DNA from: Rhodoferax sp.
Lineage (GTDB): Bacteria; Pseudomonadota; Gammaproteobacteria; Burkholderiales; Burkholderiaceae_C
DNA length: 52,113 nucleotides
Assembly: GCA_008015235.1 (NCBI GenBank)
Contig: SSFF01000033.1
Coordinates: 1-52,113, forward strand
Direction of reading: 5' to 3'
Positions within the stretch are counted from its first letter, which is position 1; every line of letters begins with the position of its first letter. The position numbers and the translations under genes were made by a program. Below the pieces are notes generated by a model. The model searched no databases, was not told where the DNA came from, and saw nothing but the letters and a program-made list of their open reading frames with translations. Positions 17,862 through 27,829 of the stretch are shown in pieces.

Positions 17862-19058
17862 ATGAAACTGATCCCTGAAATCGTCCAGAACGCGCAGGCC
17901 ACGGCGGCCTTGCGGCGCGACCTGCATGCTCACCCCGAACTGTGCTTTCAGGAAGTGCGCACCGCCGACGTGGTGGCGGCGCAGCTCACGCAGTGGGGCA
18001 TTCCGGTGCACCGCGGCATGGGCACCACGGGGGTGGTGGGGATCGTGAAGGCAGGGAATTCCCCGCGCGCCATTGCCCTGCGCGCCGACATGGATGCGCT
18101 GCCCATGCAGGAAAGCAATACCTTTGCCCATGCCAGCCAGCACCCCGGCAAGATGCACGCCTGCGGCCACGACGGCCACACCGCCATGCTGCTGGGTGCT
18201 GCCCAGTACCTGGCTGAGCACCGCAACTTTGACGGCACCGTCTACCTGGTGTTCCAGCCGGCCGAAGAGGGCGGTGGCGGTGCGCGCGAAATGATCCGCG
18301 ACGGCCTGTTCGACAAGTTCCCGGTGGAAGCCGTGTTCGGCATGCACAACTGGCCCGGCGGCACGGTGGGGCAGTTTGCCGCCAGCGGGGGGCCGGTCAT
18401 GGCGTCGAGCAATGAATTCAAGATCGTGCTGCGCGGCAAGGGCGGGCACGCGGCCATGCCGCACACCACCATCGACCCGGTGCCGGTGGCCTGCCAGCTG
18501 GTGTTGGCTTACCAGACCATCGTCAGCCGCAACGTGCGCCCCATCGACGCCGCCGTGGTGTCGGTCACCATGGTGCATGCGGGCGAAGCCACCAACGTCA
18601 TCCCCGACACCGTGGAGCTGCAGGGCACCGTGCGCACCTTCAGCCTGGCCGTGCTCGACCAGGTGGAGCAGCGCATGCGCGACATCACCCAGCACCTGGC
18701 CGCGGCCCACGGTGTGCAGGTGGATTTCGAGTTTGTACGCAACTACCCGCCCACCATCAACACCCAAGCCGAGGCCGAGTTCGCCCGCAAGGTGATGGCC
18801 GAAGTGGTGGGCGCGGAGCGGGTGCTGGAACAGGAGCCCACCATGGGCGCCGAAGACTTTGCCTACATGCTGCAGGCCAAGCCCGGCTGCTACGCTTTCC
18901 TGTTCAACGGTGACGGCTCGCACCGTGACCTGGGCCATGCCGGTGGCCCGTGCACCTTGCACAACCCTTCGTACGATTTCAACGACGCGCTGATTCCGCT
19001 GGGCGCCACTTACTGGGTGCGGTTGGTCGAAGCTTGGTTGGCGCCAAAAGCGCTGTAA
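17862..19058 (+). CDS. M20D-family amidohydrolase (hippurate hydrolase/N-acyl-amino-acid deacylase)
   Basis: 398 residues from ATG 17862. The frame is open much further upstream, but that part lies antisense in the oxidoreductase gene. Family motifs include LRRDLHAHPELCFQE, ALRADMDALPMQE, the metal site HACGHDGHTAM and the catalytic glutamates in QPAEEGGGGA. These enzymes use two divalent metals to release an acyl group from N-acyl amino acids such as hippurate or indole-acetyl conjugates. No signal peptide is seen, so it is cytoplasmic. The exact substrate is open. The 3' end abuts an interspersed repeat and converges on coaX. Confidence 0.9.
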   Translation: MKLIPEIVQNAQATAALRRDLHAHPELCFQEVRTADVVAAQLTQWGIPVHRGMGTTGVVGIVKAGNSPRAIALRADMDALPMQESNTFAHASQHPGKMHACGHDGHTAMLLGAAQYLAEHRNFDGTVYLVFQPAEEGGGGAREMIRDGLFDKFPVEAVFGMHNWPGGTVGQFAASGGPVMASSNEFKIVLRGKGGHAAMPHTTIDPVPVACQLVLAYQTIVSRNVRPIDAAVVSVTMVHAGEATNVIPDTVELQGTVRTFSLAVLDQVEQRMRDITQHLAAAHGVQVDFEFVRNYPPTINTQAEAEFARKVMAEVVGAERVLEQEPTMGAEDFAYMLQAKPGCYAFLFNGDGSHRDLGHAGGPCTLHNPSYDFNDALIPLGATYWVRLVEAWLAPKAL

Positions 19059-19118
19059 TTGCTATATTTTTTGTAGCTCGACGCGCAATATATATGCGGG
19101 CTAGACGGCTATTTTGCT
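19059..19118 (+). repeat. Interspersed repeat copy A (Comamonadaceae type)
   Basis: An AT-rich element with the word order TTGCTAT, GTAGC, GCGCA, TGCGGGCTA, TTTTGC, also found at 29237-29296 and in weaker form at 46612-46672. It fills the gap between two convergent genes, reaches into coaX and supplies its stop codon and last residues. Confidence 0.75.
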
Positions 19119-19880
19119 TGCAATACGGGCCTGGGCCATGTGCAGCAGGCCTTCGAAAATCAGGTTGTCCACCAATTCGAACGGCACCGTCATGCTCGGT
19201 GCCATCTTCCATCCTGCCCCCCCGGTCATGATGCAGTAGGGTTCCTGGCCGGTGTGCTCGCGCAGGTGCTGCACCATGCACTGCACGGCACCGGCAATCG
19301 CATAAGTGCCGCCGCTGGTGAGGGCATCGCTGGTGTTGGTCGGGAACTGGCGCACCTCGCCGGTGGGCACGTGCAGGCCGGCCGTGCCGGACTCCAGCGC
19401 GCGCAGCATGATGCCGTGGCCCGGCAGGATCAGACCACCCAGGAAGCCGCCTTCGGCGTCCACCGCTTCCACCGTGACGGCGGTCCCCACCATCACCACT
19501 ACCATGGGGCGCTCGATACCCTTGTGGCGCATGTGGTGGTAGCCACCGATCATGGCCACCCAACGGTCGGCTCCCAGGCGGGCCGGGTGGTCGTAGCCGT
19601 TGTGCAGCCCGGCCTCGGATTCGCTGGCGACAACCCAGCGGGGCGCAACGTCCCACATTTCCATCTGCTCCTCGACGCGGCGCTTGATGGCGTCGCCTGC
19701 CACGGTGCATCCGAGGATGTGGGTTGGCACCGGCAGCTGGGACCAGACTTCCTCGGCCAGCTTGTCGATGTTTTCGAGAAATTCCACCCCTTCGGCCAGC
19801 AGTTCGGCCGCCGGGTCGGGCGCGGTGTAGCAGGCCCACTTGAGCCGGGTATTGCCGATGTCCAACGCGAGAAATGTCAT
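19101..19880 (-). CDS. coaX: Type III pantothenate kinase
   Basis: 259 residues, the usual size. It phosphorylates pantothenate to 4'-phosphopantothenate, the first step of CoA synthesis. It has the ASKHA-fold phosphate motif [14 protein letters not shown] at the N-terminus, [14 protein letters not shown] in the middle, [13 protein letters not shown] and the GGLILPG segment. CoaX enzymes are typically K+-dependent and not inhibited by CoA. The last codons and the stop lie in an interspersed repeat, so the C-terminus may differ from relatives. It is 30 bp downstream of the persulfide dioxygenase gene on the same strand. Confidence 0.93.
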   Translation of the reverse strand: MTFLALDIGNTRLKWACYTAPDPAAELLAEGVEFLENIDKLAEEVWSQLPVPTHILGCTVAGDAIKRRVEEQMEMWDVAPRWVVASESEAGLHNGYDHPARLGADRWVAMIGGYHHMRHKGIERPMVVVMVGTAVTVEAVDAEGGFLGGLILPGHGIMLRALESGTAGLHVPTGEVRQFPTNTSDALTSGGTYAIAGAVQCMVQHLREHTGQEPYCIMTGGAGWKMAPSMTVPFELVDNLIFEGLLHMAQARIASKIAV

Positions 19881-19910
19881 GGTGTGTACTTGCTGCGACT
19901 GCGCAGTTAT

Positions 19911-21023
19911 TCAGTTCTGGCGCCAGGGCAGGCCGCGGAAACGCCAGCCGCCACGCTTGCCGCGCTGGGCATTGGCGTCGGCATCGCCTTCAAAGCCTTC
20001 GAGGATGTTGTAGGCCTCCAGGCCCAGTTCGGTGGCGTGCTTGGCGGCGGCAATGGAGCGCACGCCGCTGCGGCACAGGAACAGCACTTTCTGGCCTGGG
20101 GGCACACTGGCTTGCAGCTTGGCGTCGAAATCCGGATTCATGGCCATGCCCGGCCACTGCTTCCAGGCCAGGGCCACGGCGCCGGGGACAAAGCCCACCC
20201 ATTCGCGTTCGGCATCGGTGCGCACGTCTACCAGCACGGCATCTCCCGCTTGCCACCAGGCGTAGGCCAGCTCCGCGCCCACGTCGCCCGCATAGCCTGC
20301 CGCTTCGCGGGATTCATTGGGCCCGGCACCGCCGGCATCGTGGCGTACGCCCGATTGCAGGTTGGCGGGCACCGCTTCGTCGATGCGCTTGGGACGTGGC
20401 AGGTTCAGCCCCTCCATGATGGCAATGAACTCGTCCAGCGTCTTGCCGGCCACACGGGCATTGCTGGTCTTTTCGGTGCCGATGGTCGAGCGTGTGCGCC
20501 CCTGGTAGTCGTGGCCAGGCCAGACCACCGTGGCGTCGGGCAGTGCAAACAGCACCTGGGTGAGGCTGTGGAACATGTCCGGGGCGCTGCCGCTCTGGAA
20601 GTCGGTGCGGCCGCAGCCGTTGATGAGCAGGGTGTCACCGGTGAACACGTTGTCGCGCCACACGTAGCTGGTGGAGCCGCGGGTGTGGCCCGGGGTGTGC
20701 AGGGCGCGCAGGCTTTCCTTGCCGAAGGCCAGGGTGTCGCCGTGCTGCAGTTGCATGGCGGCACTGCCGATGCCGCAGGCCGCCGGGGCGGCGGTGCGGG
20801 CGCCAGTGTGCTCGGCCAAGCGCGCAGCACTGGTGATGTGGTCGGCATGGGCGTGGGTCTCAATGGCCCAGACCAGTTTCAGCCCGTACTGGCGCAGCGT
20901 GGCCAGATCGCGCTCCAGCTGTTCATCGACCGGGTCGATGATCACGGCCTCGCGCGACTCCTCGCAGAACAGGATGTAGGTGTAGGTGCTGGAAGCCGGA
21001 TCGAACAGTTGTAGCGGTTGCAT
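19911..21023 (-). CDS. Persulfide dioxygenase-rhodanese fusion
   Basis: 370 residues from ATG 21023 (MQPLQLFDP); an upstream in-frame ATG at 21167 is less likely. The N-terminal metallo-beta-lactamase domain is of the ETHE1/persulfide dioxygenase type, with iron/metal motif THAHADH, then HTPGHT, GDTLLINGCGRTDF and WPGHDY. The C-terminal rhodanese domain has the active cysteine in LFLCRSGVRS. Such fusions oxidise glutathione persulfide to sulfite and shuttle sulfane sulfur between thiosulfate and glutathione (known for a Burkholderia PDO-rhodanese). The role is cytoplasmic sulfide detoxification. It is divergent from icmF and followed by coaX. Confidence 0.88.
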   Translation of the reverse strand: MQPLQLFDPASSTYTYILFCEESREAVIIDPVDEQLERDLATLRQYGLKLVWAIETHAHADHITSAARLAEHTGARTAAPAACGIGSAAMQLQHGDTLAFGKESLRALHTPGHTRGSTSYVWRDNVFTGDTLLINGCGRTDFQSGSAPDMFHSLTQVLFALPDATVVWPGHDYQGRTRSTIGTEKTSNARVAGKTLDEFIAIMEGLNLPRPKRIDEAVPANLQSGVRHDAGGAGPNESREAAGYAGDVGAELAYAWWQAGDAVLVDVRTDAEREWVGFVPGAVALAWKQWPGMAMNPDFDAKLQASVPPGQKVLFLCRSGVRSIAAAKHATELGLEAYNILEGFEGDADANAQRGKRGGWRFRGLPWRQN

Positions 21024-21130
21024 GGTGGGCCTGCAGGCGGTGCTGCCAATGTACTGATGGGCGCACTGTAATGCATTCGTGGCGCACGGTTGGCTCCGCT
21101 TGTAAGGCAAGTTTCGGGGAAGTCGGATAT

Positions 21131-21156
21131 AGTTGACGTTTACGTAAACGTCAACT
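21131..21156. promoter_or_regulatory. Perfect 26-bp palindrome, probable operator of icmF
   Basis: The half AGTTGACGTTTAC is followed directly by its exact reverse complement. It ends nine bases before the icmF start codon and abuts the GGAG ribosome site (21157-21160). The ACGT-rich core resembles operators of MerR-family LiuR or TetR-family regulators of branched-chain and fatty acid catabolism. The regulator itself is not in this window. Binding would block transcription start or early elongation of icmF. Confidence 0.8.
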
Positions 21157-21165
21157 GGAGCCACC

Positions 21166-24100
21166 ATGACCCAGCTCGCCGCCGAATTTCAGGCTTTGGC
21201 CAACTACCGCCCTACTAACAAGGTCCGCTTCGTCACGGCCGCGAGCCTGTTCGACGGCCACGACGCCGCGATCAACATCATGCGCCGCATCCTGCAAAGC
21301 ATGGGTGTGGAAGTGATCCACCTGGGCCACAACCGCAGTGTGGACGAGGTCGTGACTGCGGCCCTGCAGGAAGACGTGCAGGGCATTGCCGTGAGCTCCT
21401 ACCAGGGCGGCCACGTCGAATACTTCAAGTACATGGTGGACCTGCTCAAGGCCCGTGGCGGTGCCCACATCCAGGTGTTTGGCGGCGGTGGCGGCGTGAT
21501 CGTGCCCAGCGAAATCCGCGAGCTGCATGCCTACGGCGTGGCCCGCATCTACAGTCCCGAAGACGGCCAGCGCATGGGCCTGGCCGGAATGATCGGCGAG
21601 ATGGTGATGCGCTGCGACAAGGATTTCAGCAACCTGGCACCCACCCAGGTCGACGCCATCCAGGGCCACGCCGAAGAAAACTGGCGCGCCCTGTCACAGT
21701 TGCTCACCGCCATCGAGGCTTCCAAGGCCGATCCGGCCCTGATCCAGGAACTGCGTGTGCAGGCAGCTACGAAAAAGGTCGCGACGGTGGGCATAACCGG
21801 TACCGGCGGCGCGGGCAAGTCATCGCTCACCGACGAGCTGATCCGCCGCCTGCGCCTGGACCAGAACGACAGCCTGCGCGTGGCGCTCATTTCCATCGAC
21901 CCGAGTCGGCGCAAGAGCGGCGGCGCCTTGCTGGGTGACCGCATCCGCATGAATGCCATCAGCCCCTGGCAAAACGGCAGCCGTGTGTTCATGCGTTCCT
22001 TGGCCACGCGTGACTTCGGCTCCGAGATCAGCGCCGCGCTGCCCGACGTGATTGCCGCGTGCAAGGTGGCGGGCTTCGATCTGGTGCTGGTGGAAACCTC
22101 GGGCATCGGCCAGGGCGACGCCGCCATCGTGCCGCACGTGGACGTGCCCATGTACGTGATGACGCCCGAGTTCGGCGCCGCCAGTCAGCTGGAAAAAATC
22201 GACATGCTCGACTTTGCCGAGTTCGTGGCCATCAACAAGTTCGACCGCAAGGGCGCCAGCGATGCATTGCGCGATGTTTCCAAGCAGGTGCAGCGCAACA
22301 AGGAAGCGTTCACCACCCCGCCCGAGCAGATGCCGGTGTTCGGCACCATGGCTGCGCGCTTCAACGACGACGGCGTGACGGCCCTGTACCAGGCGCTGGT
22401 GCCGCGTCTGAAGGCACTGGGTGTGCCGCTGCATGACGGCAGCCTGCCGCGTGTGACGGTGCGTGCCAGCACCAACCAGACCCCGGTGGTACCGCCGGCG
22501 CGCATCCGCTACCTGGCCGAAATCAGCGACACCGTGCGCGGCTACAAGCAGCGTGCCCGCGCCCAGGCGCGCCTGGCACGCGAGGTGCAGCAGCTGCGCG
22601 AATCCGTGCGCATGCTGCAGGCCGCCTGCATCGACAACCCGGACGCCAAGACCCAGCTCGAGGCATTGGCCCAGGAGCGAACCGAAGCTCTGGGGGCTGC
22701 CGAACGCAAGCTGCTGGCCCAGTGGCCGGAAATGCAGAAGGCCTACGCCGGCGACGAGTACGTGGTGAAGATCCGCGACAAGGAAATCCGCACCGCGCTG
22801 ACCACCAAGTCGCTGTCGGGCACCACCATCCGCAAGGTGGCCCTGCCCGGCTTCGAAGACCACGGCGAAATCCTGAAGTGGCTGATGCTGGACAACGTGC
22901 CCGGCAGCTACCCCTACACCGCCGGCACCTTCGCCTTCAAGCGCGAGGGCGAAGATCCCACGCGCATGTTCGCCGGCGAAGGCGACGCTTTCCGCACCAA
23001 CCGGCGCTTTAGGCTGCTGTCCGAGGGCATGCCGGCCAAGCGACTGTCCACCGCCTTCGACTCGGTCACGCTCTACGGCAACGACCCCGACCCGCGTCCG
23101 GACATCTACGGCAAGGTGGGCAACAGCGGGGTGTCGATCGCCACGCTCGACGATCTGAAGGTGCTCTACAGCGGGTTCGATTTGTGCAACCCCACCACCA
23201 GCGTGTCCATGACCATCAACGGGCCGGCGCCCGCCATGCTGGCCATGTTCATGAACACCGCCATCGACCAGAACATCGAGAAATTCAAGGCCGACAATGG
23301 CCGCGAACCCACCGACACCGAAGTCGCCAAGATCAAGGAATGGGTGCTGGCCAATGTGCGCGGCACCGTGCAGGCCGACATCCTCAAGGAAGACCAGGGC
23401 CAGAACACCTGCATCTTCTCCACCGAGTTCTCGCTCAAGGTGATGGGCGACATTGCCGAGTACTTCGTGCACCACAACGTGCGCAACTTCTACTCGGTGT
23501 CCATCAGCGGTTACCACATTGCCGAGGCTGGGGCCAACCCCATCAGCCAGCTGGCCTTCACGCTGTCCAACGGTTTCACACTGGTGGAAGCCTACCTGGC
23601 GCGCGGCATGCACATCGACGACTTCGCGCCCAACCTGAGCTTCTTCTTCAGCAACGGCATGGACCCGGAATACACGGTGATGGGCCGCGTGGCGCGCCGC
23701 ATCTGGGCCGTGGCCATGAAGGAAAAGTACGGTGCCAACGAGCGCAGCCAGAAGCTCAAGTACCACATCCAGACCTCGGGCCGCAGCCTGCACGCGCAGG
23801 AAATTCAGTTCAATGACATCCGCACCACGCTGCAGGCGCTGATCGCCATCTACGACAACTGCAACAGCCTGCACACCAATGCGTTCGACGAAGCCATCAC
23901 CACGCCCACTGAAGATTCGGTGCGCCGCGCCATGGCGATCCAGCTCATCATCAACCGCGAGTGGGGTCTGGCCAAGAACGAGAACCCGAACCAGGGCGCC
24001 TTCATCATTGAGGAGCTGACCGAGCTGGTGGAAGAGGCCGTGCTGTCCGAGTTCGAGCGCATTGCCGAACGCGGCGGCGTGCTGGGTGCCATGGAAACCG

Positions 24101-24459
24101 GCTACCAGCGCAGCAAGATCCAAGACGAGAGCATGCACTACGAAATGCTCAAGCACACGGGCGAGTACCCCATCATCGGTGTCAACACCTTCCGCAACCC
24201 CAAGGGCGACGCGGTGCTGGAGAAGCTCGAGCTGGCCCGCTCGACCGACGAGGAAAAGCAGAGTCAGCTCTCGCGTCTGGCCGACTTCCATGCGCGCCAC
24301 GCGGCCGAGGCACCGGCCGTGCTCAAGCGCCTGCAGCAGGCGGTCATCGACAACAAGAACGTCTTTGAAGTGCTGATGGACGCGGTGCGCGTGTGTTCGC
24401 TGGGGCAGATCACCAGCGCCTTGTTCGAGGTGGGTGGGCAGTACCGCCGCAGCATGTAG
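21166..24459 (+). CDS. icmF: Fused isobutyryl-CoA mutase
   Basis: 1097 residues, typical of IcmF. Order of parts: B12-binding domain at the N-terminus ([16 protein letters not shown]), MeaB-like GTPase chaperone (P-loop [13 protein letters not shown]), linker, then the mutase large-subunit TIM barrel ([37 protein letters not shown]). It interconverts isobutyryl-CoA and butyryl-CoA with adenosylcobalamin; some relatives also take pivalyl- or isovaleryl-CoA. The GTPase part loads and repairs the cofactor. A GGAG ribosome site and a perfect palindrome directly precede the ATG, pointing to substrate-linked repression. It converges with the GGDEF-EAL gene. Confidence 0.95.
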   Translation: MTQLAAEFQALANYRPTNKVRFVTAASLFDGHDAAINIMRRILQSMGVEVIHLGHNRSVDEVVTAALQEDVQGIAVSSYQGGHVEYFKYMVDLLKARGGAHIQVFGGGGGVIVPSEIRELHAYGVARIYSPEDGQRMGLAGMIGEMVMRCDKDFSNLAPTQVDAIQGHAEENWRALSQLLTAIEASKADPALIQELRVQAATKKVATVGITGTGGAGKSSLTDELIRRLRLDQNDSLRVALISIDPSRRKSGGALLGDRIRMNAISPWQNGSRVFMRSLATRDFGSEISAALPDVIAACKVAGFDLVLVETSGIGQGDAAIVPHVDVPMYVMTPEFGAASQLEKIDMLDFAEFVAINKFDRKGASDALRDVSKQVQRNKEAFTTPPEQMPVFGTMAARFNDDGVTALYQALVPRLKALGVPLHDGSLPRVTVRASTNQTPVVPPARIRYLAEISDTVRGYKQRARAQARLAREVQQLRESVRMLQAACIDNPDAKTQLEALAQERTEALGAAERKLLAQWPEMQKAYAGDEYVVKIRDKEIRTALTTKSLSGTTIRKVALPGFEDHGEILKWLMLDNVPGSYPYTAGTFAFKREGEDPTRMFAGEGDAFRTNRRFRLLSEGMPAKRLSTAFDSVTLYGNDPDPRPDIYGKVGNSGVSIATLDDLKVLYSGFDLCNPTTSVSMTINGPAPAMLAMFMNTAIDQNIEKFKADNGREPTDTEVAKIKEWVLANVRGTVQADILKEDQGQNTCIFSTEFSLKVMGDIAEYFVHHNVRNFYSVSISGYHIAEAGANPISQLAFTLSNGFTLVEAYLARGMHIDDFAPNLSFFFSNGMDPEYTVMGRVARRIWAVAMKEKYGANERSQKLKYHIQTSGRSLHAQEIQFNDIRTTLQALIAIYDNCNSLHTNAFDEAITTPTEDSVRRAMAIQLIINREWGLAKNENPNQGAFIIEELTELVEEAVLSEFERIAERGGVLGAMETGYQRSKIQDESMHYEMLKHTGEYPIIGVNTFRNPKGDAVLEKLELARSTDEEKQSQLSRLADFHARHAAEAPAVLKRLQQAVIDNKNVFEVLMDAVRVCSLGQITSALFEVGGQYRRSM

Positions 24460-24468
24460 CGGGGGCCG

Positions 24469-24489
24469 CCCCGTCCTGTGACGACGGGG
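24469..24489. terminator. Hairpin between convergent icmF and GGDEF-EAL genes
   Basis: The stem CCCCGTC / GACGGGG with a seven-base loop sits in the 34-bp gap between the two stop codons. It lacks a T-run, so intrinsic termination is uncertain. Confidence 0.35.
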
Positions 24490-24493
24490 GGCG

Positions 24494-27400
24494 CTATCCA
24501 CGCGAATCCGCAGGAACCGACGGGTTTGGGTGCGCCAGTGCCCAGGCTTCCAAAGCGGCCGGCTCCAGTGGCCGACTGAAGTGGAAGCCCTGGAGTTCAT
24601 CGCATTCCAGCGCGGTCAGCACCTGGGCCGTGGCCAGGTCTTCCACGCCTTCGGCCACCACCTGAAGGCCCAGCGTGTGCCCCAGCGCAATCACGGCGCG
24701 CACGATGGCCATGTCCGCGGCGTCGTGCAGCATGTCCTGGACGAAGGACTTGTCGACCTTGAGGCTGTCGATGTCAAAGCGCTTCAGGTAGGCCAGGCTG
24801 GAATAGCCGGTGCCGAAGTCGTCGATCGATAGCCGCAGCCCCAGGGCTTTCAGTGCACTCACCTGCTGCTGTGCGATCAATGCGTTCTCCATCAGTTGCG
24901 ACTCGGTGATCTCCAGCTCCAGTTGCCCGGGCGCCACGCCGGTGGATTGCAGCACCGCGCGCACGTCGGCCACCAACTCCGGGTCGGCCAGCTGGGCAGC
25001 CGACAGATTGACCGACATGGCGACCTTGCGCAGCGCCTCGCCGGGTGACTCGGCCGCGGCCTTGGACCACTGGGCCAGCTGCCTGCAGGCCTGCTGCAGC
25101 ACCCAGGCGCCGATGGGGCGGATCAAACCCGTCTCTTCGGCCAGGGGAATGAACTCGGCAGGGGCCACGCTGCCCAATTCGGCATTGTTCCAGCGCAGCA
25201 AGGCCTCGACACTGATTACCTCCAAACTGCCAGCTTTCAGACGGGGCTGGTAGCACAGGTGAAATTCGTCCCGGTCGAGGGCCTTGCGCAGCTGGGCTTC
25301 CATGGCCTGGCGCCGCAGCGCCCGTTCGTCGGTGTCGGGTGAATAGAAACGTGCCATGTCCCGGCCCGCCGTCTTGGCTTCGTACATGGCGGCATCGGCC
25401 CGGCGCATGAGTTCGTCCAGGGTCTTGCCGTCGTGCGGAAACACCGCAATGCCCACGCTGCAGGACACATTGAGGTCGTGGCCTTCGACCTCATGGGTCT
25501 GGCGGATCAGTGCAATCAGTCGGCGCTCCACCAGCTGGGTGACTTCGTCCTTGTTGACTACATGGCGCAGGATGATCACGAACTCGTCACCTCCCAGGCG
25601 GCTCACGGTGTCGCGGCTGCGCACGGCCTGGCTCAAGCGTGCCGCCACCGAACGCAGAAGGCCGTCGCCGATGTGGTGTCCCAGGGTGTCGTTGATGGAC
25701 TTGAAGCGGTCCAGGTCGATGAACAGGACCGCCACCTGCTCGCCCGAAACGCGCGCCTGGCTCAGGGCCTGGTCCAGGCGCTGCACACACAGTGACCGGT
25801 TGGGCAGTTCGGTCAGCACGTCGTGCAGGGCCAGGAACTTGATGCGCTCCTCGTTCTTCTTGCGGTCGCTGATGTCCAGCGCAATCCCGATGTACTGGGT
25901 AACACCGCCGTCCTTCTGCTTGTCACGCACGGCCGATACCATGAGCCAGGCCGGGTAGGTTTCACCGGAGCGGCGGCGGAAACTCACTTCGCCTTGCCAG
26001 GATTCATGGTTCTGGAAGATGGTCTCCAGTTGCTCCGACAGCGGGTTGTCTCCTTCGTCGATCAGCATCTGCAGCGATTCGCCCAGGACCTCGTAGAAGT
26101 CGTAGCTGGTGCTGCGGCAGAAAGCCTTGTTGACGCTCACGATCTTGAGGGCCGGGTCCATGATGATGATGCTCTCGCTGGATGCCTCGAACACCTTGGC
26201 CCACAGTTCCAGCCGCTGCTCCATGAGCTTGAGCACGTTGATGGGCGTGAAGGCGGTGAGCATGGCCTCCTGCCCCTGGTACTGCAGGCGCCTGGCCGAC
26301 AGTACCGCCCACATGGCACCGCCCGGACCTTTCCAGCGCACTTCGAACTCGTCCACATGGCCCTGGTCGGCCATGCGCTGGAAAAAGCGCGCCCGCACCC
26401 CCGGCTCCAGGCCATTGCGCCAGGGGTCGTGCTGGGCATCTGCCAGCCAGGGGGCGGCCGAGGCATTGGCGTGCAGGATGCTGTGTTCCGGCACCGAGGT
26501 CACCACCAGCGGTACCGGAAGGGCCTCGACAAACTCCTTCTGCGCCTGGGCGGCCCGGGCCTGGGCTGCCAGCTCCTGCTGTACCAGGCGCTCCCGGTCC
26601 AGCTGCGCCAGCATGTCGTTGAACGCCCAGACCAGCTGGCCGATTTCGTCGGAACTGTTCCAGTGGGCACGCAGGCTGTGGTCACCACTGCGGCGCACCT
26701 TGTTGGCCACGCTGGCCAGGTGCTGCAAGGGCAGTGCGATCTGGCGTGCCACCACCGTCACCAGTGCCAGGATGCACGCCAGCAAGAGCACCGCCGTGCC
26801 CAGGTGCAGCCACATCCGGGCCAGCAGGCTGTCCACGCGTGCCTGCAGCAGTCCGCGCAGGTCCAGCAGGCCGCTGCGCCAGGCGCTGTCGAGTGCAATC
26901 AGGCCCAGCCGCGTCTTGGCGGACAGCTGCAGGGTATCGGCGTTGGCAGGTCCCTGGGCTTGCGCGTCCAGCATGCCTTCCAGGTCCCTGACCGTTTGGC
27001 GCAGGGTATCCAGGGGAGGGCGCAGGCTGGCTTTGAGCGCGGCAGAGCCGGCGAGCTGGGCCTGGCCCTGGTCGGAGTCGATACCGGCCCAGGCGGCTTC
27101 CAGGCGGCCTTTGAGTCCCAGTATGTCTGCGGTGCGGTTGTTGTCCGCCCCCGGCGCCTGCGTCTTGAAGTAGTCGCCCACGGCGACCAAGGCATGCAGC
27201 AGTTCCGGGTAGCGCAGCACCACCAGGGACATGACGTAGTAGCTGTCCAGGTCGGGGTCCAGGATCAGGTTCGACTGGTTGCCGACGGTGCGTATCAGCT
27301 CACCCGCGGCCGTGCGCAGCTGGTTTGCCTGCGCTGCCGCTCCGGGGTGCGTGCTGCCTTGCCCCTGTGGCATTGCAAGCTGGTCCAGTGCCTTTTCGTA

Positions 27401-27709
27401 GCGGTCGGCAAAGTCGGAGGCCTGCAGCACGCCGTCGTGGTCGGTGCGCACGAATTTCAGACTCTGCCGTGGAGTCGACATGTCGGTGCCCGGATGGGTG
27501 TAGGCAGGCATCAGTGTGGCCCGGATCGCCTCCATGTAGACGGTGCCGACGATCTCCTTGCGTGCGAAATCGATGCTAAGGAACTTCTCGTGAATGAGGA
27601 AGCTGGACACGTAGATCACTGCCGACAGGTCGAGCAGGTAGATGAGCATGAGCTTCCTGCTCACCTTCAAGGTGCCAAGCAACACCCAAAATCGCTGTGC
27701 CAGCTTCAT
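24494..27709 (-). CDS. Membrane-bound GGDEF-EAL protein with HAMP and PAS domains
   Basis: 1071 residues. Membrane segments (about 20-39 and 300-322) enclose a large periplasmic helical domain. Then come HAMP (about 325-378), two PAS-like regions (about 393-495 and 505-620), GGDEF (about 622-790) and EAL (about 805-1055). Both output domains look active: GGDEF at 706-710 with an RSRD inhibition site five residues before; EAL residues in VEALLRW, ELEITESQLMEN, DDFGTGYSSLAYLKRF and GVED. It may make or degrade c-di-GMP depending on signal. It diverges from a MASE1-GGDEF gene across 120 bp, so the two may share control. Confidence 0.93.
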   Translation of the reverse strand: MKLAQRFWVLLGTLKVSRKLMLIYLLDLSAVIYVSSFLIHEKFLSIDFARKEIVGTVYMEAIRATLMPAYTHPGTDMSTPRQSLKFVRTDHDGVLQASDFADRYEKALDQLAMPQGQGSTHPGAAAQANQLRTAAGELIRTVGNQSNLILDPDLDSYYVMSLVVLRYPELLHALVAVGDYFKTQAPGADNNRTADILGLKGRLEAAWAGIDSDQGQAQLAGSAALKASLRPPLDTLRQTVRDLEGMLDAQAQGPANADTLQLSAKTRLGLIALDSAWRSGLLDLRGLLQARVDSLLARMWLHLGTAVLLLACILALVTVVARQIALPLQHLASVANKVRRSGDHSLRAHWNSSDEIGQLVWAFNDMLAQLDRERLVQQELAAQARAAQAQKEFVEALPVPLVVTSVPEHSILHANASAAPWLADAQHDPWRNGLEPGVRARFFQRMADQGHVDEFEVRWKGPGGAMWAVLSARRLQYQGQEAMLTAFTPINVLKLMEQRLELWAKVFEASSESIIIMDPALKIVSVNKAFCRSTSYDFYEVLGESLQMLIDEGDNPLSEQLETIFQNHESWQGEVSFRRRSGETYPAWLMVSAVRDKQKDGGVTQYIGIALDISDRKKNEERIKFLALHDVLTELPNRSLCVQRLDQALSQARVSGEQVAVLFIDLDRFKSINDTLGHHIGDGLLRSVAARLSQAVRSRDTVSRLGGDEFVIILRHVVNKDEVTQLVERRLIALIRQTHEVEGHDLNVSCSVGIAVFPHDGKTLDELMRRADAAMYEAKTAGRDMARFYSPDTDERALRRQAMEAQLRKALDRDEFHLCYQPRLKAGSLEVISVEALLRWNNAELGSVAPAEFIPLAEETGLIRPIGAWVLQQACRQLAQWSKAAAESPGEALRKVAMSVNLSAAQLADPELVADVRAVLQSTGVAPGQLELEITESQLMENALIAQQQVSALKALGLRLSIDDFGTGYSSLAYLKRFDIDSLKVDKSFVQDMLHDAADMAIVRAVIALGHTLGLQVVAEGVEDLATAQVLTALECDELQGFHFSRPLEPAALEAWALAHPNPSVPADSRG

Positions 27710-27829
27710 CCTGAAAACCTTCCGAATCGGTTGCGAAGGGGTACAGCTATCACCAAGCAGGTTTCATGCCACCGGGGCGCAGATCGGTGTAGCATGGGCG
27801 CACAAGACAATTACCCTGGGGAGTTTCGG

